This document shows positions 18,282 to 26,990 of a DNA stretch of 64,000 bases, one piece after another. This DNA is from CAVPDA01 sp963702495 (GTDB lineage Bacteria; Pseudomonadota; Gammaproteobacteria; Burkholderiales; Rhodocyclaceae): positions 118,459 through 182,458 of the forward strand of contig CAVPDA010000007.1 in assembly GCA_963702495.1 (NCBI GenBank). The letters run 5' to 3'. The notes beneath the pieces are model-generated. The model did not search any database, was not told where the DNA came from, and saw nothing but the letters and a program-made list of their open reading frames with translations. The position numbers and the translations under genes are program-made. How positions within the stretch are numbered: position 1 is the first letter of the stretch; every line of letters starts with the position of its first letter.

Positions 18282-19438
18282 CGGACCGGCGCACCATGAG
18301 TCGGGTTGACCGCAGGTTCGGCGTGGCGTTGGTCGCCTCGGCTCTGCTGCATTTCGTGCTCGTCGCGGCGCCGGGCTGGCGCCTGCCGGGAGAGGACGAA
18401 ACGCGCAGCGTGCCGATCGAGGCGCGTCTGCTGCCGCCGCCCAAGATTGCCGCTGGCGCGGCGGAAGCGGCCCCGTCGCCCAAGCCGGCACCGAAGCCGG
18501 CACCGAAGCCGCGGCCCCGCCCGGCGCCCAAGCCGCGCCCGCCGCCGCCGGAGTTGCCGCAGGCGCAGCAGCAGGAAACCGTGGCGCCCGCGCCGCCGAG
18601 CGAACCCCCGGCGCAGGCGTTTGCGGAAGGGCAAGCGTCCGCGGCGTCCGGCCTGGGCGAGGCGCCGCCGCTCGCTGCGCAGAGCGAGGAGCCGCCGGGC
18701 GGCGAAACGCAGTCGCGGCCTGCGCCGGGACCGGCCACCGAGAACGTGTTTCCCTATCATGGCCGGGTGGTCTTCTCGGCGGCGCGCGGCGCCGACGGAT
18801 TCGTCGTCGGCACGGCGGAAACGGTCTGGCTGACGCAGGGCGACCGCTATCAGTTCCGCCTCTACCTGCAGACCACGGGGCTGGTGGCGCTGTTCAAGCG
18901 CGTGACCCTGAGCTACAGCAGCGACGGTCGCATCACCGCCAACGGCTTCGTTCCGCACAGCTACAAGCTGGACGAGAACGGCGAACTCAAGGAGGCCGTC
19001 GTCTTCGACTGGGAGCAGCGGCGCCTGACGATCGCCTCGCCGCGCGGTCATGCCGCGTTCGATCTGATGGAAGCGAGCCAGGATCTGGTCAGCGTGATCT
19101 ATCAGATGGCCCTGTTTCCGCCCTCAGAATCGCCGGCCGACGTCTGGGTGGCGACGGGACGGGCCTACACCAACCGCTATCTCCAGGTGGTCGGAACCGA
19201 ACAGGTGACGACGCGGCTGGGGCCGCTGCGGGCCCTGCACGTGCGCCTGGGGCGCGAGGGCGACGAGCTGCTCGACCTCTGGTTCGGGGTGGACGTCAAG
19301 CATCTGCCGGTTCGCATCCGCTGGGCGCGCAAGGACGGCTCGATCAACGATTTCCAGGCGGCCTACATCGAGTATGACATGGGCAAGGAGAAGGTGAAGC
19401 TGGTGCCGCCGCCGGAACCTCCCGCCCCCCTCGGCTAG
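18278..19438 (+). CDS. DUF3108 domain protein with proline-rich linker
   Basis: The 386-residue protein has an N-terminal membrane helix (FGVALVASALLHFVLVAAPGW) and a Pro/Ala/Lys-rich TonB-like linker at about residues 60-150 (repeats of PAPKPAPKPRPRP). A C-terminal DUF3108 domain follows, from about VVFSAARGADGFVVGTAETVW onward. This domain is predicted to be periplasmic and has no assigned reaction. GTG at 18278 overlaps the purN stop by four bases; ATG at 18296 is an alternative start. The arrangement purN-DUF3108 is common in Betaproteobacteria. Confidence 0.85.
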   Translation: MTDRRTMSRVDRRFGVALVASALLHFVLVAAPGWRLPGEDETRSVPIEARLLPPPKIAAGAAEAAPSPKPAPKPAPKPRPRPAPKPRPPPPELPQAQQQETVAPAPPSEPPAQAFAEGQASAASGLGEAPPLAAQSEEPPGGETQSRPAPGPATENVFPYHGRVVFSAARGADGFVVGTAETVWLTQGDRYQFRLYLQTTGLVALFKRVTLSYSSDGRITANGFVPHSYKLDENGELKEAVVFDWEQRRLTIASPRGHAAFDLMEASQDLVSVIYQMALFPPSESPADVWVATGRAYTNRYLQVVGTEQVTTRLGPLRALHVRLGREGDELLDLWFGVDVKHLPVRIRWARKDGSINDFQAAYIEYDMGKEKVKLVPPPEPPAPLG

Positions 19439-19455
19439 ACCCGAATGAAAACGAC

Positions 19456-20775
19456 ATGAAAATGACCCCCAAGCTGCTGGACAGCACCGTCTCCGCGCTG
19501 ACCGAGGCGCTCACCTTCCGCCATCCGGCGGACGCGGTGTTGTCCCAGTTCTTTCGCGAGCAGAAGGTGCTGGGCAGCCGCGACCGCGGTTTCGTCGCCG
19601 AGACCGTGTATGCCGTCCTGCGCCGCAAGCGATTTCTGGAGCACGCCCTGGTCGACGGCGTGACGCCGCGCCGCCTCGTGATCGCAGCGCTGACCCGTCT
19701 CCAGGGCCTGGCTCCGCGCCAGCTGGCCGAGGCGCTGCGGCCGCGGGAAGTCGAGTGGCTGGGGCAGATCAAGGCGGAGCCCGCCACGCCCCTCACCCTG
19801 GCCGAGCAGGCGGACTTTCCCGACTGGCTGTGCGAGCGGCTGCGCACCCGCATGAGCGAGGCCGAAGTGCTGCAGCTCGCGCGCGGCCTGAACCAGGGTG
19901 CTCCCCTCGATCTGCGCGTCAATCCCATGAAGGCGACGCGCGAGGAGGTGCTGGCGCAGCTCGCGGCCGACGGGATCGAGGGGCGGCTTGGCCGCTACTC
20001 TCCCCTTGCCATCCGCCTCGAGGGCAAGCCGGCGCTGCAGCGCCATCCGCTCTATCTGTCGGGGGCCATCGAAGTGCAGGACGAGGGCAGCCAGTTGCTG
20101 GCCTATCTGCTGGCGCCCAAGCGCGGCGAAATGGCGGTGGACTTCTGTGCCGGCGCCGGCGGCAAGACCCTGCTGCTGGGCGCCCTGATGCGCTCCACCG
20201 GGCGGCTGTATGCCTTCGACGTCGCCGACAAGCGCCTGTCGCGCCTGCGCACGCGCGTGGCGCGTGCCGGCCTGTCCAATGTTCATCCCGTGGTCATCGG
20301 CAGCGAGAACGATGTGCGCGTCAAGCGGCTCGCCGGCAAGATCGACCGCGTGCTGGTGGATGCCCCCTGCAGCGGGCTCGGCACGCTGCGCCGCAATCCC
20401 GATCTGAAGTGGCGCCAGACGGCGGAAGGCGTGGCGGAACTGGCGCGCAAGCAGTACGGCATCCTGAAGGGTGCGGCGCGTCTGGTGAAGCCGGGCGGGC
20501 GCCTGGTGTATGCCACCTGCAGCATTCTGCCGGAGGAGAACGAGGAGATCGTCGCCGCCTTCCTCGGCGAGCATGCGGAATTCCGGCGTGCCTGCGCCGG
20601 CGAGATCCTGGCGCGGCAGCAGATCCCGCTGGCGATGGGGGAAGAACTGCGGCTGCTGCCCCATGTGCACGACACCGACGGTTTTTTCGCCGTGGTGCTG
20701 GAGCGAAGGGCGGCAGAGGGCGTCGCGGGCGCGCCCGTGCCTTCGCCCGATGGCAATGGTGAGGCCGCGGCGTGA
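19456..20775 (+). CDS. rsmB: RsmB/NOP-family rRNA (cytosine-5)-methyltransferase
   Basis: The 439-residue S-adenosylmethionine enzyme has an N-terminal NusB-like part and a C-terminal methyltransferase. It has FCAGAGGKTLLLGALM (SAM motif I), VDAPCSGLGTLRRNPDLKW with one catalytic Cys, and VYATCSILPEENEEIV with the other. RsmB modifies C967 of 16S rRNA. The NusB-like part is shorter and more divergent than in E. coli RsmB, so the exact rRNA target is less certain than the chemistry. Confidence 0.9.
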   Translation: MKMTPKLLDSTVSALTEALTFRHPADAVLSQFFREQKVLGSRDRGFVAETVYAVLRRKRFLEHALVDGVTPRRLVIAALTRLQGLAPRQLAEALRPREVEWLGQIKAEPATPLTLAEQADFPDWLCERLRTRMSEAEVLQLARGLNQGAPLDLRVNPMKATREEVLAQLAADGIEGRLGRYSPLAIRLEGKPALQRHPLYLSGAIEVQDEGSQLLAYLLAPKRGEMAVDFCAGAGGKTLLLGALMRSTGRLYAFDVADKRLSRLRTRVARAGLSNVHPVVIGSENDVRVKRLAGKIDRVLVDAPCSGLGTLRRNPDLKWRQTAEGVAELARKQYGILKGAARLVKPGGRLVYATCSILPEENEEIVAAFLGEHAEFRRACAGEILARQQIPLAMGEELRLLPHVHDTDGFFAVVLERRAAEGVAGAPVPSPDGNGEAAA

Positions 20776-21416
20776 GTAGCGCGGCGGTCCGGACCGCGCG
20801 CCGCGTCGGCGCTGCAGCGCCGCTGATCGCCCTGCTCCTGACGCTGGCGGGAAACGCGGCCGCCTTCGAGCCCGGCGCGCGCGGACCGCAGGGCGCGGTG
20901 GGGTCGGTGGAGGTGGCGTTCTCGCCCTGGGACGACACCGAGGGCCTGGTGTTGCGCACGATCCGCGGTGCCAAGCGCGAGATCTATGTCCAGGCCTACG
21001 TCTTCACCAGCCGCAAGCTGGCCCGGGCGCTGATCGAGGCCAAGCAGCGCGGCGTCGCGGTGGAGGTGCTGGCGGACGGCGAGATGACGGTGAAGGGGGG
21101 CCGCAGCCGCATACCGCTACTGGCGGAGGCCGGCATTCCGGTGCGGCTGGAGGTGCGCTATGACGCCGCCCACAACAAGGTGATCCTGATCGATCCCCTG
21201 CTGCCGGAAAATGCCGTGGTGACGGGATCCTACAACTTCACCTACGCCGCGCGCGCCAGGAACGCCGAGAACGTGCTGGTGCTGCGCGACAATCCGCCGC
21301 TGGCGCGCGCCTATTACGACAATTTCCGGCGCCACCGCGACGGAGCGTTGCCTTACGGCACGGCATTGCCGCCGCGCCCCGACGGCCCATCGACGAAATG
21401 GTTGCGACGTGAATGA
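20772..21416 (+). CDS. Phospholipase D-like protein (single HKD, exported)
   Basis: The 214-residue protein has a signal peptide (LIALLLTLAGNAAAFEPG) and one HKD motif, HNKVILIDPLLPENAVVTGS, preceded by VYVQAYVFTSRKLARALIEAKQRGVAVEVL. Single-HKD members such as Nuc and bacterial PLD6 homologues dimerise to form a phosphodiesterase site and act as nucleases or lipases. GTG at 20772 overlaps the methyltransferase stop, so translation is likely coupled. The periplasmic location is inferred from the signal sequence. Confidence 0.87.
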   Translation: MSSAAVRTARRVGAAAPLIALLLTLAGNAAAFEPGARGPQGAVGSVEVAFSPWDDTEGLVLRTIRGAKREIYVQAYVFTSRKLARALIEAKQRGVAVEVLADGEMTVKGGRSRIPLLAEAGIPVRLEVRYDAAHNKVILIDPLLPENAVVTGSYNFTYAARARNAENVLVLRDNPPLARAYYDNFRRHRDGALPYGTALPPRPDGPSTKWLRRE

Positions 21417-22698
21417 CCTGATCGAACTGTGGCAGGTACTGCAGAGTCCGCACATGCTGTGGCAGATAACGGCCATCGCGCTCTGCCTCGGGCTTGCGGC
21501 GCTGGCGACGTGGCTGTTCGAGCGCCGCGTGGCAAAGGCCGCGCCGCAGTATCAGAGCCGCGCCGCGCGCATCGGCGCCGGCAGTGCGCGGCGCCTGGCG
21601 TTTCCCCTGGTGGCGTCGCTCCTGCTGTTCAGCGCCGGCTTGCTGTTGCGGGCGCTGCAGCACAAGAGCGAACTGCTGGGGTTCGCCATCACGCTGCTGG
21701 TGGCTCTGGCGGTGATCCGCCTCGTCGTCTATGCCCTGCGCCAGGCCTTCGCCCCCTCCGACTGGCTGGCGGCCTTCGAGCGCTTCGTTGCCGTAACGGT
21801 CTGGGCGATCGTCGCCCTCTATGTCGTCGGCATCCTGCCGGAAGTGGTCGACTGGCTGGAGCAGGTGGTGATCCCGATCGGCAAGCAGAGGCTCTCGCTG
21901 TGGCAGATCCTGCACGCCCTCCTCACCGTGCTGGTGACGGTGGTGGCGGCGTTGTGGATCGGCGGCGTGATCGAGGCGCGCCTCGGCGGCACCCGCGATC
22001 TCGACGCCAGCCTGAGGCTGGTTCTGGCGCGCCTGTCGAAAGCGCTGCTGGTCGCCGTGGCCATCCTCGTTTCGCTGCCGCTGGTGGGCATCGACCTCAC
22101 CACGCTTTCGGTGTTCGGCGGCGCCCTGGGCGTGGGCCTGGGCTTCGGCCTGCAGAAAATCGCCAGCAACTACGTGAGCGGCTTCATCCTGCTGCTGGAC
22201 CACTCGATACGGCCCGGCAACATGGTCAAGCTGGACCAGCATGCCGGCGAGGTGACGCAGATGACCACCCGCTACACCGTGCTGCGCGCTTTGAACGGAG
22301 TCGAAGCCATCGTGCCGAACGACGTCCTCATCAGCTCCATCGTGCAGAACCAGACCTTCACCAACCCCAAGGTACGCCACGCGCTGCAGTTGCAGGTCGG
22401 CTACTGCAGCGACGTCGAGCAGGCGATGCGGATTCTGGAGGCGGCGGCGCGGGACCATCCGCGGGTGCTCGCTGACCCGCCGCCGCGGGCGTTTCTGGAG
22501 TCCTTTGCCGAATCGGGCCTCAATCTGGAACTCGGCTTCTGGATCGCCGATCCGCACGAAGGCACGCTGGGGATCCGCTCCGACGTCAACCTCGCGGTGT
22601 GGCGCGCATTCAAGGCGGCCGGCATCGAGATTCCCTATCCGCAGCGCGAAGTGCGCCTGCTCGGCCCCGGTCCGGGTCAAAATATCGCGCCGGGTTAG
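21409..22698 (+). CDS. MscS-family mechanosensitive channel
   Basis: The 429-residue membrane protein has about five hydrophobic segments before the pore-lining helix. The pore helix and start of the beta domain read VFGGALGVGLGFGLQKIASNYVSGFILLLD, followed by the domain RPGNMVKLDQHAGEVTQM. Such channels open under membrane tension to release osmolytes. GTG at 21409 overlaps the upstream gene by eight bases. It ends the rightward housekeeping run before the polyene cluster. Confidence 0.93.
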   Translation: MNDLIELWQVLQSPHMLWQITAIALCLGLAALATWLFERRVAKAAPQYQSRAARIGAGSARRLAFPLVASLLLFSAGLLLRALQHKSELLGFAITLLVALAVIRLVVYALRQAFAPSDWLAAFERFVAVTVWAIVALYVVGILPEVVDWLEQVVIPIGKQRLSLWQILHALLTVLVTVVAALWIGGVIEARLGGTRDLDASLRLVLARLSKALLVAVAILVSLPLVGIDLTTLSVFGGALGVGLGFGLQKIASNYVSGFILLLDHSIRPGNMVKLDQHAGEVTQMTTRYTVLRALNGVEAIVPNDVLISSIVQNQTFTNPKVRHALQLQVGYCSDVEQAMRILEAAARDHPRVLADPPPRAFLESFAESGLNLELGFWIADPHEGTLGIRSDVNLAVWRAFKAAGIEIPYPQREVRLLGPGPGQNIAPG

Positions 22699-22729
22699 GG
22701 AGTTAGCGCAGGCGTGCGGCGTTCGGAAG

Positions 22730-22759
22730 TTGCTAGGCGCGGCCCGCAGCGCCTATAAT
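22730..22759 (+). promoter_or_regulatory. Sigma-70 promoter for the polyene cluster
   Basis: TTGCTA (22730-22735, 4 of 6 to consensus) and a perfect TATAAT (22754-22759) are 18 bases apart. They lie upstream of the acyl carrier protein, which is the first of about fourteen closely packed rightward genes. The leader to the ATG would be about 130 bases and contains GC-rich dyads. Confidence 0.6.
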
Positions 22760-22897
22760 GCCGCCCCGGAACGGCTTGCCGCGAGGCAACTCATGCCGCC
22801 GCCGATCCGCCATCCTGTAGATTTCACGCGCCTTGCCGCGGGTATGCCCGGCATGGGACAAGCCCGAGGCCAAATCGCCCCAACAGACAGTACGCAG

Positions 22898-23173
22898 ATG
22901 AATACTCCCGCCGTCGCGAGTCCCAAGGAACTCGAACTCGCCCAACTGATCGTGTCCACGCTCAATCTGGAGGTGGCAGCGGCCGACATCGACCCGCAGG
23001 CGCCGCTGTACGGCGAAGGCCTGGGACTCGATTCCATCGACATCCTGGAGATCGCGCTCGCCGTGTCCAAGACCTACGGGCTCCAGCTGCGTGCCGACGA
23101 CGAGAACAACACCAGGATCTTCAAGTCCCTGAGCAGTCTCAGCGAGCACGTCCAGCGCAATCGGACCAGGTAG
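22898..23173 (+). CDS. Acyl carrier protein of the aryl-polyene cluster
   Basis: The 91-residue protein has the phosphopantetheine attachment site GEGLGLDSIDILEIAL with its modified serine. It would carry the growing polyene chain between the cluster enzymes. The chosen ATG gives MNTPAVASPKELELAQLIV; an in-frame upstream ATG (MPGMGQARG) is possible. It is first in the operon and is the only carrier protein seen in the cluster, whereas many aryl-polyene clusters have two. Confidence 0.93.
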   Translation: MNTPAVASPKELELAQLIVSTLNLEVAAADIDPQAPLYGEGLGLDSIDILEIALAVSKTYGLQLRADDENNTRIFKSLSSLSEHVQRNRTR

Positions 23174-23833
23174 ATGCGCCGCAGCCTCATCGGGTTGAAG
23201 TGGGCCCTTTCCGCCGCGGCCGTGGTCGGCTATCCGTTGCTCCTGCATGCCGCGGCCGCGCAGGAACTCGGCGAGCCGGCGCGCACCGCCGTCGCGATCG
23301 GCCCGATCCTGCTGGCGGGAATCTGGCTCGCTGCCGTGTCGCGATACCGATGGTGGTGGCTCGCCGGCAGCGGCTTGGCCGTTGCGGCGGTTGCATTCCT
23401 CCAGGGACGCCACATCGACGTGAGCGTTGCCTACGGCGTGCCGCATGCGGCGGCCTACCTCTTCTTGCTCTCCCTGTTCGGGCGCTCGCTGCTAGCGGGC
23501 CGCGAAGCTCTCGTCACCCGATTCGCGCGCCGCATTCACGGCGGTCTGCCGCCGGAGCTCGTGTCCTACACGCGCCGCGTGACCTGGGCGTGGTGCCTGT
23601 TCTCCGCCGCGAATCTGGCGACTTCGGCGCTGCTCTACCTCTTCGCGCCGGTGGCGGCCTGGTCGCTGTTCGTCAACGTACTCAACTTCCCGCTCCTGAT
23701 CCTCATGTTCGTCGCCGAGTACCTCTGGCGCATCCTGCGTTATCCCGACTTCACCCACTCTTCGATTTTCAAGGGAGCGCAGCTGTTATCGCAGCTCGAC
23801 GCGCCTGCCTCGGAAGCGGCCGAGAGGCGCTAG
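23174..23833 (+). CDS. COG4648-type membrane protein of the polyene cluster
   Basis: The 219-residue protein has about six hydrophobic segments, among them ALSAAAVVGYPLLLHAAAA, IGPILLAGIWLAAV and FVNVLNFPLLILMFVAEYLWR. It ends in a hydrophilic tail. It matches the small membrane proteins found next to the carrier protein in aryl-polyene and xanthomonadin clusters. Its biochemical role is not known; being membrane-embedded, it may anchor the synthase complex. The start abuts the stop of the carrier-protein gene. Confidence 0.8.
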   Translation: MRRSLIGLKWALSAAAVVGYPLLLHAAAAQELGEPARTAVAIGPILLAGIWLAAVSRYRWWWLAGSGLAVAAVAFLQGRHIDVSVAYGVPHAAAYLFLLSLFGRSLLAGREALVTRFARRIHGGLPPELVSYTRRVTWAWCLFSAANLATSALLYLFAPVAAWSLFVNVLNFPLLILMFVAEYLWRILRYPDFTHSSIFKGAQLLSQLDAPASEAAERR

Positions 23834-23844
23834 GGAACCGGACC

Positions 23845-25188
23845 ATGGTCGGGGTGCCGCTGGTTCGCCATGGCGACAGGGAAGCCGTAATCGCCTACCA
23901 GGGAACGCGGTCGATCACCGTGGGCGGATTCCTGCGCGACGTGGCCGCGCTTGCCCGGACCCTGCCGGACCGTCCGCACATCCTGAATCTGTGTGGCGAT
24001 CGCTACCGCTTCAGCGTCGGCTTCGCCGCCGCCCTGCTGCGCGGGCAGGCCAGCCTGCTGCCGCCGAACCACACTCCGGCCATGGTGCGGGAACTGCTGG
24101 CCCAATATCCCGGCCTCTACGCCCTGAGCGACGATCCGGACCAGCACCACGGCCTGGAAACCCTGGCCTTCCCCGCTCTGGATAGCGCTGACGGCGAAGC
24201 GCCAGCCGTACCCGAATTTCCCGCGCGGCAACGGGCTGCCATCGTGTTCACTTCCGGCTCCACCGGCCGGCCGCTGCCCCACCCCAAGTCCTGGGGTGCC
24301 ATCACGGCGAGTGCCGTGGCGGAGGCCCGGAGTCTCGGCATCGAACCGGATTCGGGGCTGGTGCTGGTCGGGACCGTGCCGCCCCAGCACATGTACGGTC
24401 TGGAGTCCACGGTGCTGATGGCGCTGCAGAACGGCCTTGCCCTGCACGCCGGCCGCCCCTTCTATCCCGCCGACGTCTGTGCCGCCGTGGACGCCGTGCC
24501 GCGCCCGCGCATGCTGGTCACCACGCCGATCCACCTGCGGGCGCTGCTGGAGGCGAGCCGCGAGCTGCCGCCCGTGGACCGCATCCTGTGCGCCACTGCG
24601 CCGCTGTCGCCGCAACTGGCGGCGCAGGCCGAGGCGCGCTTCGCCGCCCCCCTGTTCGAGATCTATGGCTGCACCGAAGCGGGGCAGGTCGCCAGCCGGC
24701 GCACCGTCGAAAGCGCGCAGTGGCACACCTTCGAGGGAATCCGCCTGCGCCAGGACGACCGGGGAACCTGGGCCGCCGGCGGCAGCGTGGACGTGGAAGC
24801 ACTGCTGAGCGATGTCATCGAGTTGCGCGATGCGCAGACCTTTCTGCTGCACGGCAGGATGGCGGACCTGGTCAACATCGCCGGCAAGCGCACCTCCTTG
24901 GCCCATCTGAATTTCCAGCTCAATGCCATCGAAGGCGTGCGCGACGGTGCGTTCTTCCTGCCCGACGAGACGTCCGGCACCGTGACGCGGCTCATGGCCT
25001 TCGTCGTGGCGCCGGAGCTCAGCGCCGAGGCTCTGGCCCGGGCGCTGCGCGAGCGCATCGATGCCGCATTCCTGCCGCGTCCCCTTTGCTTCGTCAACGC
25101 GCTGCCGCGCAACGGCACCGGCAAACTGACGCGCGAGACGTTGAGCCGGCTTGCCGCAGCCCACGGTGCCAAGGCGCGGCCGGCGTGA
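23845..25188 (+). CDS. AMP-dependent acyl-CoA/ACP ligase
   Basis: The 447-residue adenylate-forming enzyme has the P-loop-like IVFTSGSTGRPLPHPKSWG (about residues 133-150), the A5 motif EIYGCTEAGQV, an aspartate in the LLHGRMADLVNIAGKR hinge, and the C-terminal lysine in PRNGTGKLTRETL. In aryl-polyene clusters this ligase activates the aromatic starter acid and loads it on the carrier protein. Here the starter would be a hydroxybenzoate made by the chorismatase at 37398-38393. The ATG at 23845 follows the previous stop by 11 bases. Confidence 0.9.
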   Translation: MVGVPLVRHGDREAVIAYQGTRSITVGGFLRDVAALARTLPDRPHILNLCGDRYRFSVGFAAALLRGQASLLPPNHTPAMVRELLAQYPGLYALSDDPDQHHGLETLAFPALDSADGEAPAVPEFPARQRAAIVFTSGSTGRPLPHPKSWGAITASAVAEARSLGIEPDSGLVLVGTVPPQHMYGLESTVLMALQNGLALHAGRPFYPADVCAAVDAVPRPRMLVTTPIHLRALLEASRELPPVDRILCATAPLSPQLAAQAEARFAAPLFEIYGCTEAGQVASRRTVESAQWHTFEGIRLRQDDRGTWAAGGSVDVEALLSDVIELRDAQTFLLHGRMADLVNIAGKRTSLAHLNFQLNAIEGVRDGAFFLPDETSGTVTRLMAFVVAPELSAEALARALRERIDAAFLPRPLCFVNALPRNGTGKLTRETLSRLAAAHGAKARPA

Positions 25189-25499
25189 TCGCGGCCGAGC
25201 GCAGCTTCGCCGCCGATCACCCGACCGCGGCGGGGCATTTCCCCGGCCATCCCGTCATCCCGGGAGCGGTGCTGCTGGATCAGGTGATTCGCGTGCTGGA
25301 GGGGGCGTTGGAAGCGAAATTGCCAGCGCTGGAAATCCGCGCCGCCAAGTTCCTGCATCCGGTGCGTCCCGGCGACACGATGCAGGTCCTCATCGAGATC
25401 CTTTCGGAAACCGACTACACGTTCCAATGCAAAGTACAGCAGATCACCGCGGCGAGCGGGACGATCCGGCTCCCGGCGCGGCATCCGCGTCTGCCGTAA
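25185..25499 (+). CDS. Hotdog-fold dehydratase (ApeI/FabZ-like)
   Basis: The 104-residue protein has the FabZ-type active-site segment GHFPGHPVIPGAVLLDQV with its catalytic His, followed by a short hotdog core. It would remove water from beta-hydroxyacyl intermediates so that double bonds accumulate. GTG at 25185 overlaps the ligase stop (GTGA). The C-terminus (LPARHPRLP) is short, and the next gene's homology begins right at its stop, so a small shift at this junction is possible. Confidence 0.85.
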   Translation: MIAAERSFAADHPTAAGHFPGHPVIPGAVLLDQVIRVLEGALEAKLPALEIRAAKFLHPVRPGDTMQVLIEILSETDYTFQCKVQQITAASGTIRLPARHPRLP

Positions 25500-25513
25500 C
25501 GGCCCGCGACTGG

Positions 25514-26383
25514 ATGGGGCAGCAGGAGCGCAGCAGCGCGCTGGCCCTGCGCTTCATCGTATGGGTGGCATTGACGCTGGGCCGGCCGGCGGCGCGGCTG
25601 CTGCTGTACCCGATCTGCGCCTACTTCCTGCTGTTCTCTTCCAAGGCGCGGACGGCGTCGGCCCAGTACCTGGCCCGCGTCTTCGATCGCAGGCCGACCG
25701 TGGCGGAGCTGTTCCGCCACTACCACAGCTTCTCCGCCACCATCCTCGACCGCGTCTTCTTCCTCAACGGCCGCTACGACCTGTTCGATCTGCGCCTGCA
25801 GGGCGAAGAGATCGTGGCCGACATGCTGGCGCGGGGAGAGGGTTGCTTCCTGCTCGGCGCCCACCTCGGCAGCTTCGAGGCGCTGCGGGCGGTGGGACGC
25901 CGGCAACCGGGCCTGCGGGCCTGCCTGGTGATGTACGAAGACAACGCCCGGAAAGTGAACGCCGCCCTGCGCGCCATCAACCCGGACCTGGCGCTGGACG
26001 TGATCGGTCTCGGCAGTGTCAACTCCATGCTCCGGGTGCAGGCACGGCTGGCGGCGGGAGAATTCGTCGGCATGCTGGGCGACCGGTCCATCGAAAGCGA
26101 GAGCGTTCTGCGCTGTGCCTTCCTCGGGGCGGAGGCGGCGTTTCCCGTCGGCCCGTTTCGCCTGGCGGCCGCGCTGAAGCGCCCGATCGTCCTCATGGTC
26201 GCGCTCTACCGCGGCGGCAACCGCTACGACATTCATTTCGAGCGCCTGGCCGATGCTCCGGCGGCGGACGCAGGGCGCGAGGCCCTGATGCGGGAGCGGT
26301 TGTGCCGCTACGTCGCCCGGCTCGAACATTACTGCCGCGGCGCGCCCTACAACTGGTTCAACTTCTATGACTTCTGGAAATGA
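25514..26383 (+). CDS. LpxL/HtrB-like acyltransferase
   Basis: The protein (289 residues from this ATG) is of the lysophospholipid/lipid A acyltransferase type, with the HX4E motif in GAHLGSFEALRAVG and a membrane helix near the N-terminus (LLLYPICAYFLLFSS). In aryl-polyene clusters such enzymes esterify the polyene to a lipid or sugar carrier. Family homology seems to start a few residues before this ATG (TARDW), so an upstream start at 25427, overlapping the previous gene by 73 bases, is an alternative. Confidence 0.86.
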   Translation: MGQQERSSALALRFIVWVALTLGRPAARLLLYPICAYFLLFSSKARTASAQYLARVFDRRPTVAELFRHYHSFSATILDRVFFLNGRYDLFDLRLQGEEIVADMLARGEGCFLLGAHLGSFEALRAVGRRQPGLRACLVMYEDNARKVNAALRAINPDLALDVIGLGSVNSMLRVQARLAAGEFVGMLGDRSIESESVLRCAFLGAEAAFPVGPFRLAAALKRPIVLMVALYRGGNRYDIHFERLADAPAADAGREALMRERLCRYVARLEHYCRGAPYNWFNFYDFWK

Positions 26384-26990
26384 CCGCCGCCTCGCCACCC
26401 TGATCCTGCTGGGCGTGCTGGCCCTGGCTGCGGCGGGATCCGCTTCCGCCGCCGAGGGCGACGGCGCCGGCACGGGCTGGGGAATGAAGCAGCTGATGGC
26501 GGATCTGGCGCGGGTGAAGTCCTCGACCGCCCGCTTCACCGAGCGCAAGTACATGAAGGTCCTGAGCCGCCCGCTGGAACTGTCCGGCACGCTGGTCTAC
26601 AAGGCGCCCGACCGGCTGGAGCGGAACACGCTGCTGCCCAAGCCGGAAAGCATGGTGGTGGAGCGCGACACGCTCACGCTGGAGAGCAAGGGCGGGCAGC
26701 AGCGGCGCACCCTGGCGCTGCAGGACTACCCGGCGATCTGGGCCTTCGTCGAAAGCATCCGCGGAACCCTGGCGGGTGACCGGCAGTCCCTCGCCCGCTT
26801 CTATCGCATAACCCTGGAAGGCAAGGCCGAACGCTGGCGCCTCCTGCTTACGCCCACCGAGCCGGCGATGCAGGCGCTGGTCAGTTCGATCCGTATCGAC
26901 GGCGGCGGATCCCGCATCGATCGCATCGAGATCTACGAGGCCGACGGCGACTATTCGGTGATGACGGTGAGCGCGGAGCCGGCGCAGTGA
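26367..26990 (+). CDS. LolA-like periplasmic carrier protein
   Basis: The 207-residue protein has a signal peptide (LATLILLGVLALAAAGSASAA) and a LolA-type beta-barrel sequence, with TARFTERKYMKVLSRPLELSGTLVYKAPDRLER near residue 50. LolA-related proteins in polyene clusters are thought to carry the lipidic product across the periplasm. It overlaps the acyltransferase by 17 bases and the exporter by four bases, so the three are translationally coupled. Confidence 0.88.
   Translation: MTSGNDRRLATLILLGVLALAAAGSASAAEGDGAGTGWGMKQLMADLARVKSSTARFTERKYMKVLSRPLELSGTLVYKAPDRLERNTLLPKPESMVVERDTLTLESKGGQQRRTLALQDYPAIWAFVESIRGTLAGDRQSLARFYRITLEGKAERWRLLLTPTEPAMQALVSSIRIDGGGSRIDRIEIYEADGDYSVMTVSAEPAQ

Noticed and set aside
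18278..19438. TonB itself
   Set aside because: The Pro/Lys linker is TonB-like, but the C-terminal domain is DUF3108 and not the TonB C-terminal fold.
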